Origin: Bacillus sp. OV322
Lineage (GTDB): Bacteria; Bacillota; Bacilli; Bacillales; DSM-1321
DNA: 64,000 nucleotides
Direction of reading: 5' to 3'
Assembly (NCBI RefSeq): GCF_900112495.1
Contig: NZ_FOMA01000002.1
Span: 310,001-374,000 of the forward strand
Positions 1 to 9,160 of the stretch are shown in pieces (positions within the stretch are counted from its first letter, which is position 1; every line of letters begins with the position of its first letter). The notes under the pieces were generated by a model, which was given only the letters and a program-made list of their open reading frames with translations, did no database searches and was not told the origin of the DNA. Made by a program: the position numbers and the translations under genes.

Positions 1-2642
1 CTAGCAACAAAGGCTTTGTGGGCATCTCTAAAGTATACGGCCCAGCAACACGCGACGTATTAAAAGCAACTTTCACTAGATTGTCTGCTGACAAACTAGC
101 AAAAGTCCAATACACAATCGCAAAAGTAACTTCTAAAGTAGAAAGCGTAAATGCAATTAACGCTACTACTGTTGAAGTAACAATGAAAGACGCGGTTAAT
201 GCTAAAAACTTAGATAGCCTTCACTTCACTATCGATGGTTTGACAGTTACAAACGCAGCTGTAAAACAAACTAACGATAAAGTTGTTGTGTTAACAACAT
301 CTGTCCAAGATGGTGCAAAAGAATACTCTGTTAAATTGAACGGTGACACTCTTGGTTTCACTTTTAAAGGACGTTCTGCTGTTCTTCCTACATCAATTAG
401 CTTTGTTTCAAGCTCACAACAAGCTAAAGTTGGCGGTCAAGTAACGGTTAAAGCTGATATTGGCCAAAAAGTTGCTGGTGTACCTGTAACTTTCAATATT
501 GATGCTGATGCTGATATTGCTAAAGGTGGATTCAATAAGGATCAAGTAGTAGAAGTATTAACAAATGCTGATGGAGTTGCTGAATATTCTTATACACAGT
601 ATGGTAATGGTGTAGATTCAGTTAAAGCTTACGCAACAGGAAATCCAAATGTATATTCTAGTGGGAAAGTTTACTGGGCATCTTCTTCTCAATTATCAGT
701 TAGCGAAATTACATCTGGTAATGAATTAGCAAATGGTACTAAAAAATCTTATAAAGTTACTGGGGCAGCAGATACCACTTACTATGTAGCAATAAAAGAG
801 AATTTAGCTATCAATCCAGATAAAATTACGAACGTTAAAGTACAAGATTATAGAACAAGCAGTTTTGTTACACCTTACGAACTAAATACTGGATCAGATG
901 TTTATGCAACAGTTCATACTAATTCTGCTGGTGAAGGTTCATTCACTGTTTACGGTGATAATTTAACAGCAACACCAATTGTATACTTACCATCTTCGGT
1001 AAATACGAACTCAACTGATTATTCATATTCTGGACTATCATTACAATCTCAGGCACCAACAGTAAAATTTTCACAGGTGAATTTACTAGCTTTAAATGTA
1101 GTTGCTGAAGGTGTTGCAAATTCTGCAGAATACCAAAGTACTCCATTGGCTTATGACGGAAATTCTACTGGTGGTCGCACTTATACAGTTACTGTAAAAG
1201 ATAAAGATGGTAAATTAGCTCCGGAAGGCACAACTGCTTATGTTACTTTTGAAGATGGTAATATTAATGGAAACGTGTACTTCTCAACTGGAACAAATAA
1301 TTTCCAATCTGTCTCAACAGGGTCTGTTAAAGCAATTACTGTGGGTAAAAATGGCCAAGCGACATTCCGAGTAGCGGGAACTGGTTCAACTACTTTCGTG
1401 AAACCTACAGTATTCCTAAATACAGCTGGTAGTGTTAGTCCAGCTCTAGATAAAACTGATGTACAATTTGTTGCTGATGCAACATACTTCAAAGCACCAG
1501 TTGTAACAAATGCAGTATTATCAGTAACTGATGCACAAGGTAATGATATCACTTCATCAACGGCAGGTACTGATGCATACGTAACTTACCAGTCTGTAGA
1601 CCAAAATGGTTTCAATTACCATCCAGCTCTAAACCGTGCAACTGGTACTTATAGTTATGATTTATCATTTGATGTAACTTCTACATTTGGTGATGCTAAA
1701 GTAAAAGATGCTTCTGGTAATGTATTAAATGCAACTCAAAATTTAGGAAACACAAAAACTTACAAAGTAACTTCAGATTCAAATGGTCAAGCAGTTATTC
1801 GCGTAACTACAACTTCTGCTGATACAGTATCTGTTAATGTTACAGGTGCAAGTGGAATCCTTCCAACTAAGACAGCAACAGTATCGTTCGCTGGTTATGA
1901 TGGAATTCCTACCAAATTAACAAGTGCTAGAGTTACTTCAGTTGATACTGCTAACAACAGACTGAAACTTGATGACAATGGTACAGATACAGCGTGGATT
2001 TCTTACACTAACGCTTCCTTCTATAAAGCGAATGGTGATGTTACTACCCTTGTCCAATTTGAAGATTCTATAAATACTGGCGATGTGGTTACCTTCGAAA
2101 GAGGTGCAGATGGAAAACATATTTTCCGTTTTGTGAATGACTATGCTGTTGCGGCTGCTGCAACTAATCCATCTTTTACAGATACTGATGCGGATAGAGG
2201 AGAAGTTGCAGGAGAACTTACTTTCACTGGTACTGCCGGTAATACTTACAAAGTATACGTTGGTAATACCCTGTTAGGAGACGCTAATGTTAATGCATCA
2301 ACTGGTGCTGGGTCATATACAGTTGCAAATAATACAGTTTATAATGGTAGTCTTAAAATTATAGCTACAAATAGCAATAGTTTAACAACTGCTACAACTA
2401 CCGTTAATTTAACAGATTTATCTACAAATAATGAAGCTTCCGCTGCTCTTTCCAAAATTAATGCTGCAGCAAAAGCTAAAGTGTGGGACGATGTGACAAT
2501 TGGGGATTTTACAACTGCAGGGGTTACTGGAGTTACTCAAACGAATTTTCTTGATGTTAAGTCAGGTGTTCAAGATAAACGTGCGTTAAAAGGCTCTTCA
2601 TTAACAGTTACAGAACTCCAAGAAGTAGTAGACTCTCTTTAA
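1..2642 (+). CDS. SbsC-type S-layer protein, 5'-truncated by the window edge
   Basis: This is the C-terminal 879 residues of a surface-layer protein; the reading frame is open from base 3 and the true start lies outside the window. The GTG at 18 is internal: the residues around it (GISKVYGPATRDVL) align with residues about 150-170 of the complete S-layer protein at 4043-6946 (GISKIYGPVVREVL), so about 150 N-terminal residues are missing. The visible start is the end of the helical SbsC-like wall-binding region. The rest is Thr/Ser/Val/Asn-rich and beta-rich, resembling chains of Ig-like domains (for example VNATTVEVTMKDAV). No SLH motif, LPXTG motif or C-terminal membrane segment is visible. 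It ends in an Ala/Lys-rich helical module and a TAA at 2640. It probably assembles into the surface lattice; S-layer family assignment is firm, precise role inferred. Confidence 0.85.
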   Translation, partial: SNKGFVGISKVYGPATRDVLKATFTRLSADKLAKVQYTIAKVTSKVESVNAINATTVEVTMKDAVNAKNLDSLHFTIDGLTVTNAAVKQTNDKVVVLTTSVQDGAKEYSVKLNGDTLGFTFKGRSAVLPTSISFVSSSQQAKVGGQVTVKADIGQKVAGVPVTFNIDADADIAKGGFNKDQVVEVLTNADGVAEYSYTQYGNGVDSVKAYATGNPNVYSSGKVYWASSSQLSVSEITSGNELANGTKKSYKVTGAADTTYYVAIKENLAINPDKITNVKVQDYRTSSFVTPYELNTGSDVYATVHTNSAGEGSFTVYGDNLTATPIVYLPSSVNTNSTDYSYSGLSLQSQAPTVKFSQVNLLALNVVAEGVANSAEYQSTPLAYDGNSTGGRTYTVTVKDKDGKLAPEGTTAYVTFEDGNINGNVYFSTGTNNFQSVSTGSVKAITVGKNGQATFRVAGTGSTTFVKPTVFLNTAGSVSPALDKTDVQFVADATYFKAPVVTNAVLSVTDAQGNDITSSTAGTDAYVTYQSVDQNGFNYHPALNRATGTYSYDLSFDVTSTFGDAKVKDASGNVLNATQNLGNTKTYKVTSDSNGQAVIRVTTTSADTVSVNVTGASGILPTKTATVSFAGYDGIPTKLTSARVTSVDTANNRLKLDDNGTDTAWISYTNASFYKANGDVTTLVQFEDSINTGDVVTFERGADGKHIFRFVNDYAVAAAATNPSFTDTDADRGEVAGELTFTGTAGNTYKVYVGNTLLGDANVNASTGAGSYTVANNTVYNGSLKIIATNSNSLTTATTTVNLTDLSTNNEASAALSKINAAAKAKVWDDVTIGDFTTAGVTGVTQTNFLDVKSGVQDKRALKGSSLTVTELQEVVDSL

Positions 2643-2669
2643 GGAAATAAAACATTGATTTATTAGTAA

Positions 2670-2708
2670 AGCCTCTGTAGGGAGAAATCTCTTCAGGGGT
2701 TTTTTTAA
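2670..2708 (+). terminator. Probable rho-independent terminator of the first S-layer gene
   Basis: An imperfect GC-containing hairpin (CCTCTGTAGGGAGA pairing with TCTCTTCAGGGG, with wobble pairs) is followed by seven T residues about 30 bp after the stop codon. Confidence 0.6.
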
Positions 2709-2985
2709 TTTATTTTTTCAATATTAGTAAAATATTTATAATACTTATCCTAATATTTTTGAAATGAATCTAATCTCATTTATGAGAAGTAGTTTGAACG
2801 GGTTAGAAAGTTCGCATTATAAATATTTCAAGTATTTACTATATTAAGAGGGCGTAATTTTTCTAATAAAGAGAGTATATAATACAAAACATTAATAGTC
2901 AGAGTAACGAATTATAAATTAATTTGGTTCGTTAGTATTTGGTGAATATCATAAATTTATCCTCTGGGACAATTGTAATCAGAAA
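2709..2985. other. AT-rich spacer, no gene seen
   Basis: No convincing ORF, RNA or repeat is visible here. The 3' edge merges into the decayed NagZ-like gene, so part of this spacer may be unrecognisable remains of that gene. Confidence 0.5.
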
Positions 2986-3386
2986 TTCTTTGTCATGGTC
3001 GTGCATATAAAGTATCAGGCTTATGATAAAGAAAAACCGGCCAGTCTCTCAAAAGTAATTATTCAAGACCTGCTCTGCAAAAAGCTTGGATAGAAAGGAG
3101 TAGTCATAACAGATGATCTTGAGATGGGAGCAGTGAATAAGTTTTACTCCTTTAAGGATATGGGGGAAGACGCCATCCAAGCGGGGGGAGACTTATTATT
3201 AGACTGCCATGAATACTCCCACCAGTTAGAGGTATACAATGGTTTGATTGATGCAGTGAACAGCGGTGAAATACCTGTCATAAATATACAAACATACATC
3301 GAATAGAAGTGAATCCGAAGCGTGCAGAAAAAACCGTAAAAAGCCAAAACAGCCTTAATTATATTAATGCCCTCAAACTAAAATAG
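2986..3386 (+). pseudogene. Decayed C-terminal fragment of a NagZ-like beta-N-acetylhexosaminidase (GH3)
   Basis: Translated across lesions, the segment reads like a bacterial GH3 N-acetylglucosaminidase: HIKYQAYDKEKPASLS, then a TAG in place of a codon just before KGVVITDDLEMGAV, then AGGDLLLDCHEYSHQLEVYNGLIDAVNSGEI. ITDDLEMGA and the following AG.DLLL block are hallmarks of the NagZ/YbbD family, whose enzymes remove N-acetylglucosamine from wall fragments. After SGEI the frame shifts; the continuing frame gives NPKRAEKTVKSQNSLNYINAL and ends at 3386. No start, signal peptide or N-terminal half is present. It therefore carries at least one nonsense mutation, one frameshift and a large 5' deletion and is not expected to give a working enzyme. 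Confidence 0.8.
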
Positions 3387-3399
3387 CTTAAATTCTTAA

Positions 3400-3430
3400 A
3401 AGCCGGCATAAAATTGTGCCGGCTTTTTCA
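3400..3430 (+). terminator. Rho-independent terminator after the NagZ remnant
   Basis: A perfect 9-bp stem (AAGCCGGCA / TGCCGGCTT) with an 8-nt loop is followed by T residues. It survives from the parent gene. Confidence 0.85.
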
Positions 3431-4042
3431 GTTGGTTAATTCGTGGGAGTATTTATTGCATGGGTACTTCAAATGAAGTAACCATGCCGATCTTTGGTTC
3501 TATTTAACCAGGTTTCAAGTGATTTATCATACAGGGAAATGAATAATTTGGATGTAATATTTTAATAGTGTTACAGAACGAATTATGGACTATCGCTATT
3601 TGAAATGATTGTAATTTTTATTGGGTGAACCATCCAAAAAAGAGGGTAAAAATGTTTCGGGACATAAGTAACAGTATATGGAATATTTTTCTATAATAGC
3701 TATTTACATTTAAAACCAAATATATCTAAAACAACCCATACATGTAATAAATTGTAATTAAAAATATGTGTTGGAAAAATATACTAAGTACTTTTGTTAA
3801 AAAAACTAGAAAAATACCTAGATTTTAGTAGAAAAATGTATTATATTTCTATACATGAAGTATATGGAATTTGTTCCTGCTGCTTCTTAAGTTTAGTTTT
3901 TATATACTAGGTTGTTTACAATTTAGTATTTTTATCCTGATTTCGTCTTGCGTAATCTTGTAAATGTTAGAATTAGGATATTATTGTAATAAAATGATTC
4001 TAACGAACTAGTTTTTTAATTTGAAGGGAGAACACCAAACAA
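3431..4042 (+). promoter_or_regulatory. Long AT-rich leader/promoter region of the S-layer gene
   Basis: About 600 bp without an ORF precede the S-layer gene. Long AT-rich leaders, often with several promoters and a stable untranslated mRNA leader, are usual for S-layer genes. A single promoter cannot be assigned confidently by eye; one weak candidate is a TATTAT box near 3980. The ribosome site GAAGGGAG at 4023-4030 lies 12 nt before the ATG. Confidence 0.45.
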
Positions 4043-6946
4043 ATGAATAAAAAGAAAGCAATCAAAATTGTTGCTGCTTCCGCAATAGCAGCTTCAGCAT
4101 TTGCAGCAGTTGCACCTACACAATCTCAAGCAGCTACAAGCGTAGCTACTACAGTTTCAAACGCTCAAAAAGCAATGAAAGCTCCATTCGACAAATACTA
4201 CCAAACTGGTATTACTAAAAAGACTGTATCAGCTGCAACAGTACAAGCTTTAATCACTACTGGTACTAAAGCTTATAACGATGCAACTGCACTAGTTAAA
4301 AAATCTGGCGGCAAAAGCACTAAAACATATCAAGCTAAACTTGATAGCTACAAAAAATACTTAGACCGTTCTAATGCGTATGTTGCTGGTCTAACTTCAA
4401 TCTCTAAAGTTTATAAAAATGCAGATGCTGCTCTTAAAGCTAACACTGTAGCTGAACTTGAAAAAGCTCAAGCTGAACTTAAAGACGCTAAAAACCAAGG
4501 TTATGTTGGAATCAGCAAAATCTACGGTCCAGTAGTTCGCGAAGTATTAACTTCAACTTTCAAAAGATTATCCGAAGGAAAACTTTCTCTAGTAGAAGCA
4601 GCTCTTGAAAAACTTGCTACTCCGACAGTAACGGGAGTAAGTGCGATTACTACTAAAAAAATAGAAGTGAAATTTAGCAAAGCAGTTGATGGCACGAAAG
4701 CTCAATTCGCTGTTAAAAAAGGAACTTCTTCTATCGGTGTTGCAGCAACAACTTGGTCTGATGACAAGAAAACTGCTACATTAGAATTGAACACTAAAAT
4801 TTCTGAAGGTACTTATGCAGTTACAGTTAGTGGGTTAACTGAAGCACCGCTAGTAGGATCAGTAACAGCTGAAAACGAAAAGGTTGGAGAAGTTAAAATC
4901 CTTTCTGATAAAGCTGTACTTGAAACAGGTAATGCAACAGCTACAGTTGGATATCAAGTATTAAACCAATACGGTGAGGATATTACTTCTTCTTCTTTAG
5001 CTAATGAGTCAAACCTTGTAGTTTCAACTTCTGCTAAAGATGCAAAAGTAGATAACAAAGGTACAGTAACACTTACCTCAGCATCTACTTTCAAAGCAGA
5101 TGACAAACTATCTTTAACAATTGTTGATAAAGCAACTACAAAATCAGCTACTACAACAGTTACTATCGTAGGAGAATCTAAAGTAGCTGAAACAGCAGTT
5201 ACTGGAATCTTTAATAAAGATAACAAATCTTTAAATGAAGATACACTAACTTCAGATTTCTATCTACTATTTAATGCAACTAACCAATATGGAAATGCAG
5301 TTACAAATGTTAAAGCCCTTCAAGATGACCTTACATTTGTTGTATCAAACCCAGCGGTTGTTGATGCTTCTGAATCAGATATTTCGAATGCTATTGAAGT
5401 TGGCACTGACAAAAAAGTTGGTATCAAATTAACACCAAAAGCTAAAGGTGAATCAACTGTCACAATCATCTCTAATACAACTGGTAAGTCTACTTCATAC
5501 AAAGTTACAGTCGGAGAAGGAACAAAAGCTGACACAGTATCTATCTCAAGCCCAGAAGGAACTATTGCTGGTGGAGAAGAAGTATTAGTACCAGTTGAAG
5601 TAACTGATAACAAAGGTACTGCAGTTACAGATCCAAAGAAACTAACTGGTGTAACTTTCAAAGCTACTCAAGGTAGTGCAGATGTAGACACTGAAGCAGT
5701 TGCAAAAGACGGAAAATTATATGTTAAGTTAACTACTAAAGATGTTGCTGCTAACAACCTTGGTACTCTTGTATTAACTGCATCAACTCCTACTAACAAA
5801 ATTGCTACTAAAGTAATTGAAGTTAAACCTAATGCAAAACCTGTTGCAATTACTGGCTTGAGCTCTAAAGTTAGCACTTCTATTTACAAAGGATTATCTA
5901 AATCATTAGATTGGGCTAACTTCAAATTTGAAGACCAATACGGTCGTGCATTTACAAAAGCTGAAGATGCTGCTTCTTACACAGTTTTAGCTGAAGATGC
6001 AACACCTGAAGTAGGTACCTCTGCAGTTTCAATCGCAGATGCCAATAACGATTCATCAGATACAGATGGTATCTCGGTAAAAGGTGAAAACAAAGGTTCT
6101 GAACTTGTTACATTTACTTTAGTAGATGTTAAAGATTTAAATAAAAAAGTTTCAAGCTTTGACGCTAAATTTACTACAGTTGAGCAGTCAGAATTTGCTT
6201 CTTATAAAGCTAAAGCTGTAGGTGCAACATTCTATACAAACGATTCTGATTACGCTAAAGATTTAGAAGTATATGGTGTAACAGCATCTGGACAAGAAGT
6301 ACAATTACCAACTGATGATTTCCATGTTTACGCTGGAGCGGGATTAAGCTTTGATTCTGAAACAGGTAAATTATCTACAGTAGCTGATATTGATAGTGTT
6401 ACGCCCGGTAATCAACCGCTTGTTGATACTAGCTCTGCAACAACAGATATTCCAGTATCTAAAGATGTAGCTGTAAGAGTAGTTATCAACAATACTGGTG
6501 ATGAACTCAATCTGACAGTTCCTGTATCAGCTGAAGCTCCGAAAGTTAGCACATTCGAAGTACGTCTACCTGATGCTGACGGTAGTCTTGACTATGGTAC
6601 AGTTGCATCTGCTTTAGATTTGGCTGCTACTAATGGAGATTTTGCTTTAGCTGATCTTGATCAAAATGTATATGTTGTTGACCAATATGGTGTAGATGCT
6701 AAGGATGTAACAGGTTCTACAATTACATTTGCGGATGACACTACAACTGCTGTAACTCGTTTAACAGTATCTAACCTAGTAAATGCAGATAAAGATGCTC
6801 AACATGCTCCTTCAATTGCAGACAACGGATCTTCATCTACGGATATTTCTGGCTTACAAGTTGGCGATACTTTCACAGCAAAGGTTACAACTGGCACATT
6901 TACTTCAACTGTAAATGTAACTGTTACAAGCACTCCTGCTGAATAA
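4043..6946 (+). CDS. SbsC-type S-layer protein
   Basis: This 967-residue secreted protein starts with a typical signal peptide (MNKKKAIKIVAASAIAASAF, cleavage probably after SQA near residue 30). Residues about 31-190 form a Lys/Ala-rich helical region with the pattern of SbsC of Geobacillus stearothermophilus (TVSNAQKAM, ALVKKSGGKST, YLDRSNAYV). In that family this part binds the secondary cell wall polymer without SLH domains. The remainder is a chain of beta-rich Ig-like domains (VTGVSAITTKKIEVKFSKAV is a typical domain start; repeats of VVDQYG/ NQYG type recur). No SLH, LPXTG or anchor is seen. AAA/ACA/GTA/GCT codon preference and the long leader suggest very high expression. Export is probably helped by SecA2/SlaP encoded at 40.7-44 kb. 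A strong terminator follows. Confidence 0.9.
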   Translation: MNKKKAIKIVAASAIAASAFAAVAPTQSQAATSVATTVSNAQKAMKAPFDKYYQTGITKKTVSAATVQALITTGTKAYNDATALVKKSGGKSTKTYQAKLDSYKKYLDRSNAYVAGLTSISKVYKNADAALKANTVAELEKAQAELKDAKNQGYVGISKIYGPVVREVLTSTFKRLSEGKLSLVEAALEKLATPTVTGVSAITTKKIEVKFSKAVDGTKAQFAVKKGTSSIGVAATTWSDDKKTATLELNTKISEGTYAVTVSGLTEAPLVGSVTAENEKVGEVKILSDKAVLETGNATATVGYQVLNQYGEDITSSSLANESNLVVSTSAKDAKVDNKGTVTLTSASTFKADDKLSLTIVDKATTKSATTTVTIVGESKVAETAVTGIFNKDNKSLNEDTLTSDFYLLFNATNQYGNAVTNVKALQDDLTFVVSNPAVVDASESDISNAIEVGTDKKVGIKLTPKAKGESTVTIISNTTGKSTSYKVTVGEGTKADTVSISSPEGTIAGGEEVLVPVEVTDNKGTAVTDPKKLTGVTFKATQGSADVDTEAVAKDGKLYVKLTTKDVAANNLGTLVLTASTPTNKIATKVIEVKPNAKPVAITGLSSKVSTSIYKGLSKSLDWANFKFEDQYGRAFTKAEDAASYTVLAEDATPEVGTSAVSIADANNDSSDTDGISVKGENKGSELVTFTLVDVKDLNKKVSSFDAKFTTVEQSEFASYKAKAVGATFYTNDSDYAKDLEVYGVTASGQEVQLPTDDFHVYAGAGLSFDSETGKLSTVADIDSVTPGNQPLVDTSSATTDIPVSKDVAVRVVINNTGDELNLTVPVSAEAPKVSTFEVRLPDADGSLDYGTVASALDLAATNGDFALADLDQNVYVVDQYGVDAKDVTGSTITFADDTTTAVTRLTVSNLVNADKDAQHAPSIADNGSSSTDISGLQVGDTFTAKVTTGTFTSTVNVTVTSTPAE

Positions 6947-6998
6947 TAAAACGAAACGTTACTTTATAAACTAAATTTCTAGTGAAAAAAGTGAAAAG

Positions 6999-7045
6999 AC
7001 ACCTCATGTTTTGACTTCACGGTTGATACCGTGAGGTGTTTTTTT
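6999..7045 (+). terminator. Strong rho-independent terminator of the S-layer gene
   Basis: A 10-bp stem (ACACCTCATG at 6999-7008 with CGTGAGGTGT at 7030-7039, one wobble) is followed by seven T residues. An inner alternative hairpin CACGG/CCGTG lies in the loop. It sits directly upstream of the group II intron. Confidence 0.9.
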
Positions 7046-7787
7046 CAACTATTGTTACCATATTGTGGGTGAAATACCTACACTTGCTAAATAGTTAGGA
7101 GCAAGTACCTAATCCTCCTGCATCCAATGAGGTTCTAACAAACCGAAGGGGTGAAGTCAGGTGAAGTCGTACTCATGAAGTTGAGGCGGGGTTCCATAAA
7201 AGGTGGCTATGGTTAGGAGACGAATCCATGCTTAGGCAGGGTGAGGTAGTGAACATTAAGAATCGCTAGGAGTTTGGTGTTCATCCTTAAACCTGAAATG
7301 GTTTAACGGGGATCAGTGAATTGACTATTAACCTGATCTTTCTCATACCTGAATAGTGGAGACCTACGGTCATCAAAAAGAGGGATGGTAACAATGGAAC
7401 GTTTGAAGTCTTGCTAGAAGAGGTGGGTTAGCACCAATGAGGCTAGTAGGATGGCGGCGCACTCGTAGTAGTGTTGATCATCTGCCGGTTGAATCTCTAT
7501 GGTAACATAGGGAGAGGGTAAAACAGATGGGAGCGAAGGGGTGCAGTCAGTAGTAGATTCTCTAGACGACTTATTTTCCCAAAATAGTGTCGTATTTCAA
7601 ATTAAATACGGACCAATCAGAAATGATTGGTCCAACATTTTGCGAAATATATAGGTATTTAGGATTATTAATTTCTAAACCTGTTAGTGAGAATTGAACT
7701 ATTGGTGGCACGCCGTGTGCGCTGAAAGGCGCCCGCACGGTGTAGGCTCGAAACGAAAGCCATGATTTAATGGTATAAGTCGAGAAT
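7046..7787 (+). mobile_element. ORF-less group II intron (5' end uncertain)
   Basis: The segment has the architecture of a bacterial group II intron without its reverse transcriptase. An 11-nt perfect complement (7051-7061 with 7385-7395) is the likely domain I closing stem. A domain III block around 7450-7470 (GGCGCACTCGTAGTAGTG) matches the pattern seen in Ll.LtrB-type introns. A short domain IV (about 7541-7700) contains two hairpins, one a perfect 10-bp stem with a GAAA loop (7610-7633). Domain V is at 7710-7743. Domain VI (7744-7787) has stems CTCGA/TCGAG and GCCAT/ATGGT and an unpaired A near 7777-7778 as candidate branch point. The 3' end is placed near 7787 (ends AT). No GUGYG motif lies at the expected 5' end; GTGGG at 7065 is probably inside domain I. 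Length of about 740 nt leaves no room for a maturase, so any splicing would need one in trans. Confidence 0.85.
7710..7743 (+). ncRNA. Group II intron domain V (catalytic hairpin)
   Basis: The 34-nt hairpin folds exactly as domain V: a 9-bp lower helix containing the conserved G-U pairs at positions 3-32 and 9-26, a two-nucleotide bulge at 24-25, a 5-bp upper helix, and a GAAA tetraloop at 15-18. The catalytic triad (positions 2-4) reads CGC, a known variant of AGC. Nothing in it looks damaged, which argues for recent function. Confidence 0.92.
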
Positions 7788-8777
7788 AGCGCAGCATCAT
7801 TAATCAATCAAACAAGTGGAACTTATGTAGGTGACTTAAGTCTAAATGCAACTGGTTCAACAACTATTAACTATGGTCCAGCTACTGGTTCTCGCACTAT
7901 AGATGGCGATGTAAGTATTACTGGTAATGCAACAGGCACTATTAATCTCCGTAATTTAGTAATCACTGGTAATTTAACGGTTGATGTTCCAGGAGCAACA
8001 GTAAATAACGGTGCAACCGTTAATGGAAATGTAGTTATTAACAATGTAAGTTCTTCGACTTGGAACGAGAATGCTAACGGGAATAAACTACAGTTTAATG
8101 ATCCTAATGCTGGTACACACTTAAATATTGGAGCAGGGAAAACAGTAGCAAGTCTTACACTTAACAAACCTGCTGAAATAACTATTCCAGCGGCTTCTAC
8201 TGTAACAGCTTTAACAGTTGGTAGCGAAGCAACAGGAACTGAAATAGTTGCAAATGGTACTGTATCAACTTTAACAAATAATGCAACTGGTACTACATTA
8301 ACTGGTGCAGGCACTATCTCAACAGTTAATGGTAATGGTAGCCTTACTCCTGCATCGGTTACTTTTGGTGCAGATAGTAATGAAAATGATTTTGCATTAT
8401 TAACAGAGAAACAATTTTCTGTTAAAGCTAATTTAGACCCTAGCTACGATGCGGCTGGTCAAACCCTAAGATTTAAAGCTGTTATTACAAAAGATGGTCA
8501 ACCAGTAAGTGGACTTGAAATTAAATACAATGAAGCCCCAAGTGTTGATTTTTCTAATAAATTTACAACAGATGAGACTGGTACTGCATATTTCGGACCA
8601 TCTGGCGGTTTAAGTGTTCTAGCTATTGGTGCATTAAAACAATCACCAGGAGTAACAACCCCGTTTAAGGTAACTTTAAAAGTAGCAGGAAACTACTCCG
8701 TTGTAATTACATTGGTAGATACATCAAACCATGATGCTACTGTTGAAGAAGCAACTTTTAACTATAGTGTAAACTAA
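7788..8777 (+). pseudogene. Orphan 3' exon/fragment of a beta-rich surface (S-layer-like) protein
   Basis: A continuous 329-codon frame starts right at the intron 3' end (SAASLINQTSGTYVGDLS) and stops at TAA 8775-8777. It has no start codon or ribosome site. The first 190 residues have the repetitive GxxTVNNGATVNGNVVINN style of right-handed beta-helix stacks found in the C-terminal parts of Bacillaceae S-layer and surface proteins; the last 140 residues look like Ig-like domains (LRFKAVITKDGQPVSGLEI). Codon use matches the neighbouring S-layer genes. It is either the downstream exon of a gene interrupted by the intron or a silent C-terminal cassette. The matching upstream coding exon is not at the intron's 5' side, so as it stands it is not independently expressible. 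Confidence 0.8.
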
Positions 8778-8792
8778 TTAACAACATCTAAA

Positions 8793-8826
8793 GCCGCACT
8801 GGTATTCATACCAATGCGGTTTTTAC
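8793..8826 (+). terminator. Rho-independent terminator after the orphan exon
   Basis: CCGCACTGGTA pairs with TACCAATGCGG (one mismatch, TTCA loop), followed by a short T run. Its position 16 bp after the stop shows the fragment is the true 3' end of a gene. Confidence 0.85.
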
Positions 8827-8879
8827 TTTAAAAAAAGACTTTATTGCAATATTTTTCAAAATAAATTATTTTTGAAAAA

Positions 8880-9085
8880 ATAATTGGTGTTAGACACCGT
8901 CAAAAGACAAAAACTTTAGATTTGTATATACGGAATGGAAGGCTAAGGCCAACGGTTCGTTTTGAGGAAGCTTAGTCGCCCACCTCCTACTCGATTCCCT
9001 ACCATTGCTGCGATATTTGTTGCCCCCTTCACGCATACACATAATTGTGGGGTGTATTAGAAAACAGAGGGTCTTGCGGCTCACT
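8880..9085. other. Unidentified GC-richer segment, possibly a mobile-element or structured-RNA remnant
   Basis: This 200-bp stretch has clearly higher GC than the DNA on both sides. It starts with an imperfect palindrome (GGTGTTAGACACC at 8886-8898). A minus-strand 64-codon ORF covers it but resembles no family I know and has no clear ribosome site. The compositional contrast and sharp edges suggest a remnant of an insertion element or a structured RNA. I cannot name it. Confidence 0.35.
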
Positions 9086-9160
9086 GTTTTTAATTTAGCT
9101 TAAATTCCAAAGTTGGAGAAAATATAAATTGAGGCATAACCCATGAAAATAGAATTTTAG

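Noticed and set aside
2600-2642. Similarity between the end of the first S-layer gene (GTAGTAGACTCTCT) and intron bases 7549-7562 (GTAGTAGATTCTCT)
   Set aside because: Only about 14 bases match and the flanks diverge; it may be chance and does not by itself prove a shared exon.
7051-7061. Reading 7051-7061/7385-7395 as an EBS1-IBS1 pair
   Set aside because: Not fully excluded, but 11 bp is longer than usual and the 3' strand lies too close to domain III; a domain I closing stem fits better.
7541-7651. GTG-started 36-codon ORF in the intron, as a maturase start
   Set aside because: It ends after 36 codons and shows no reverse-transcriptase motif; it lies over the domain IV hairpins.
7571-7807. 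Minus-strand 78-codon ORF across the intron domains IV-VI
   Set aside because: It is the antisense of structured RNA domains, has no ribosome site and no recognisable motif.
7871-8314. Minus-strand 147-codon ORF
   Set aside because: Antisense shadow of the repetitive beta-helix exon; low-complexity Val/Pro/Ala composition.
8890-9084. Minus-strand 64-codon ORF as a gene
   Set aside because: No clear ribosome site and no family resemblance; the DNA is better described as an unidentified element remnant.
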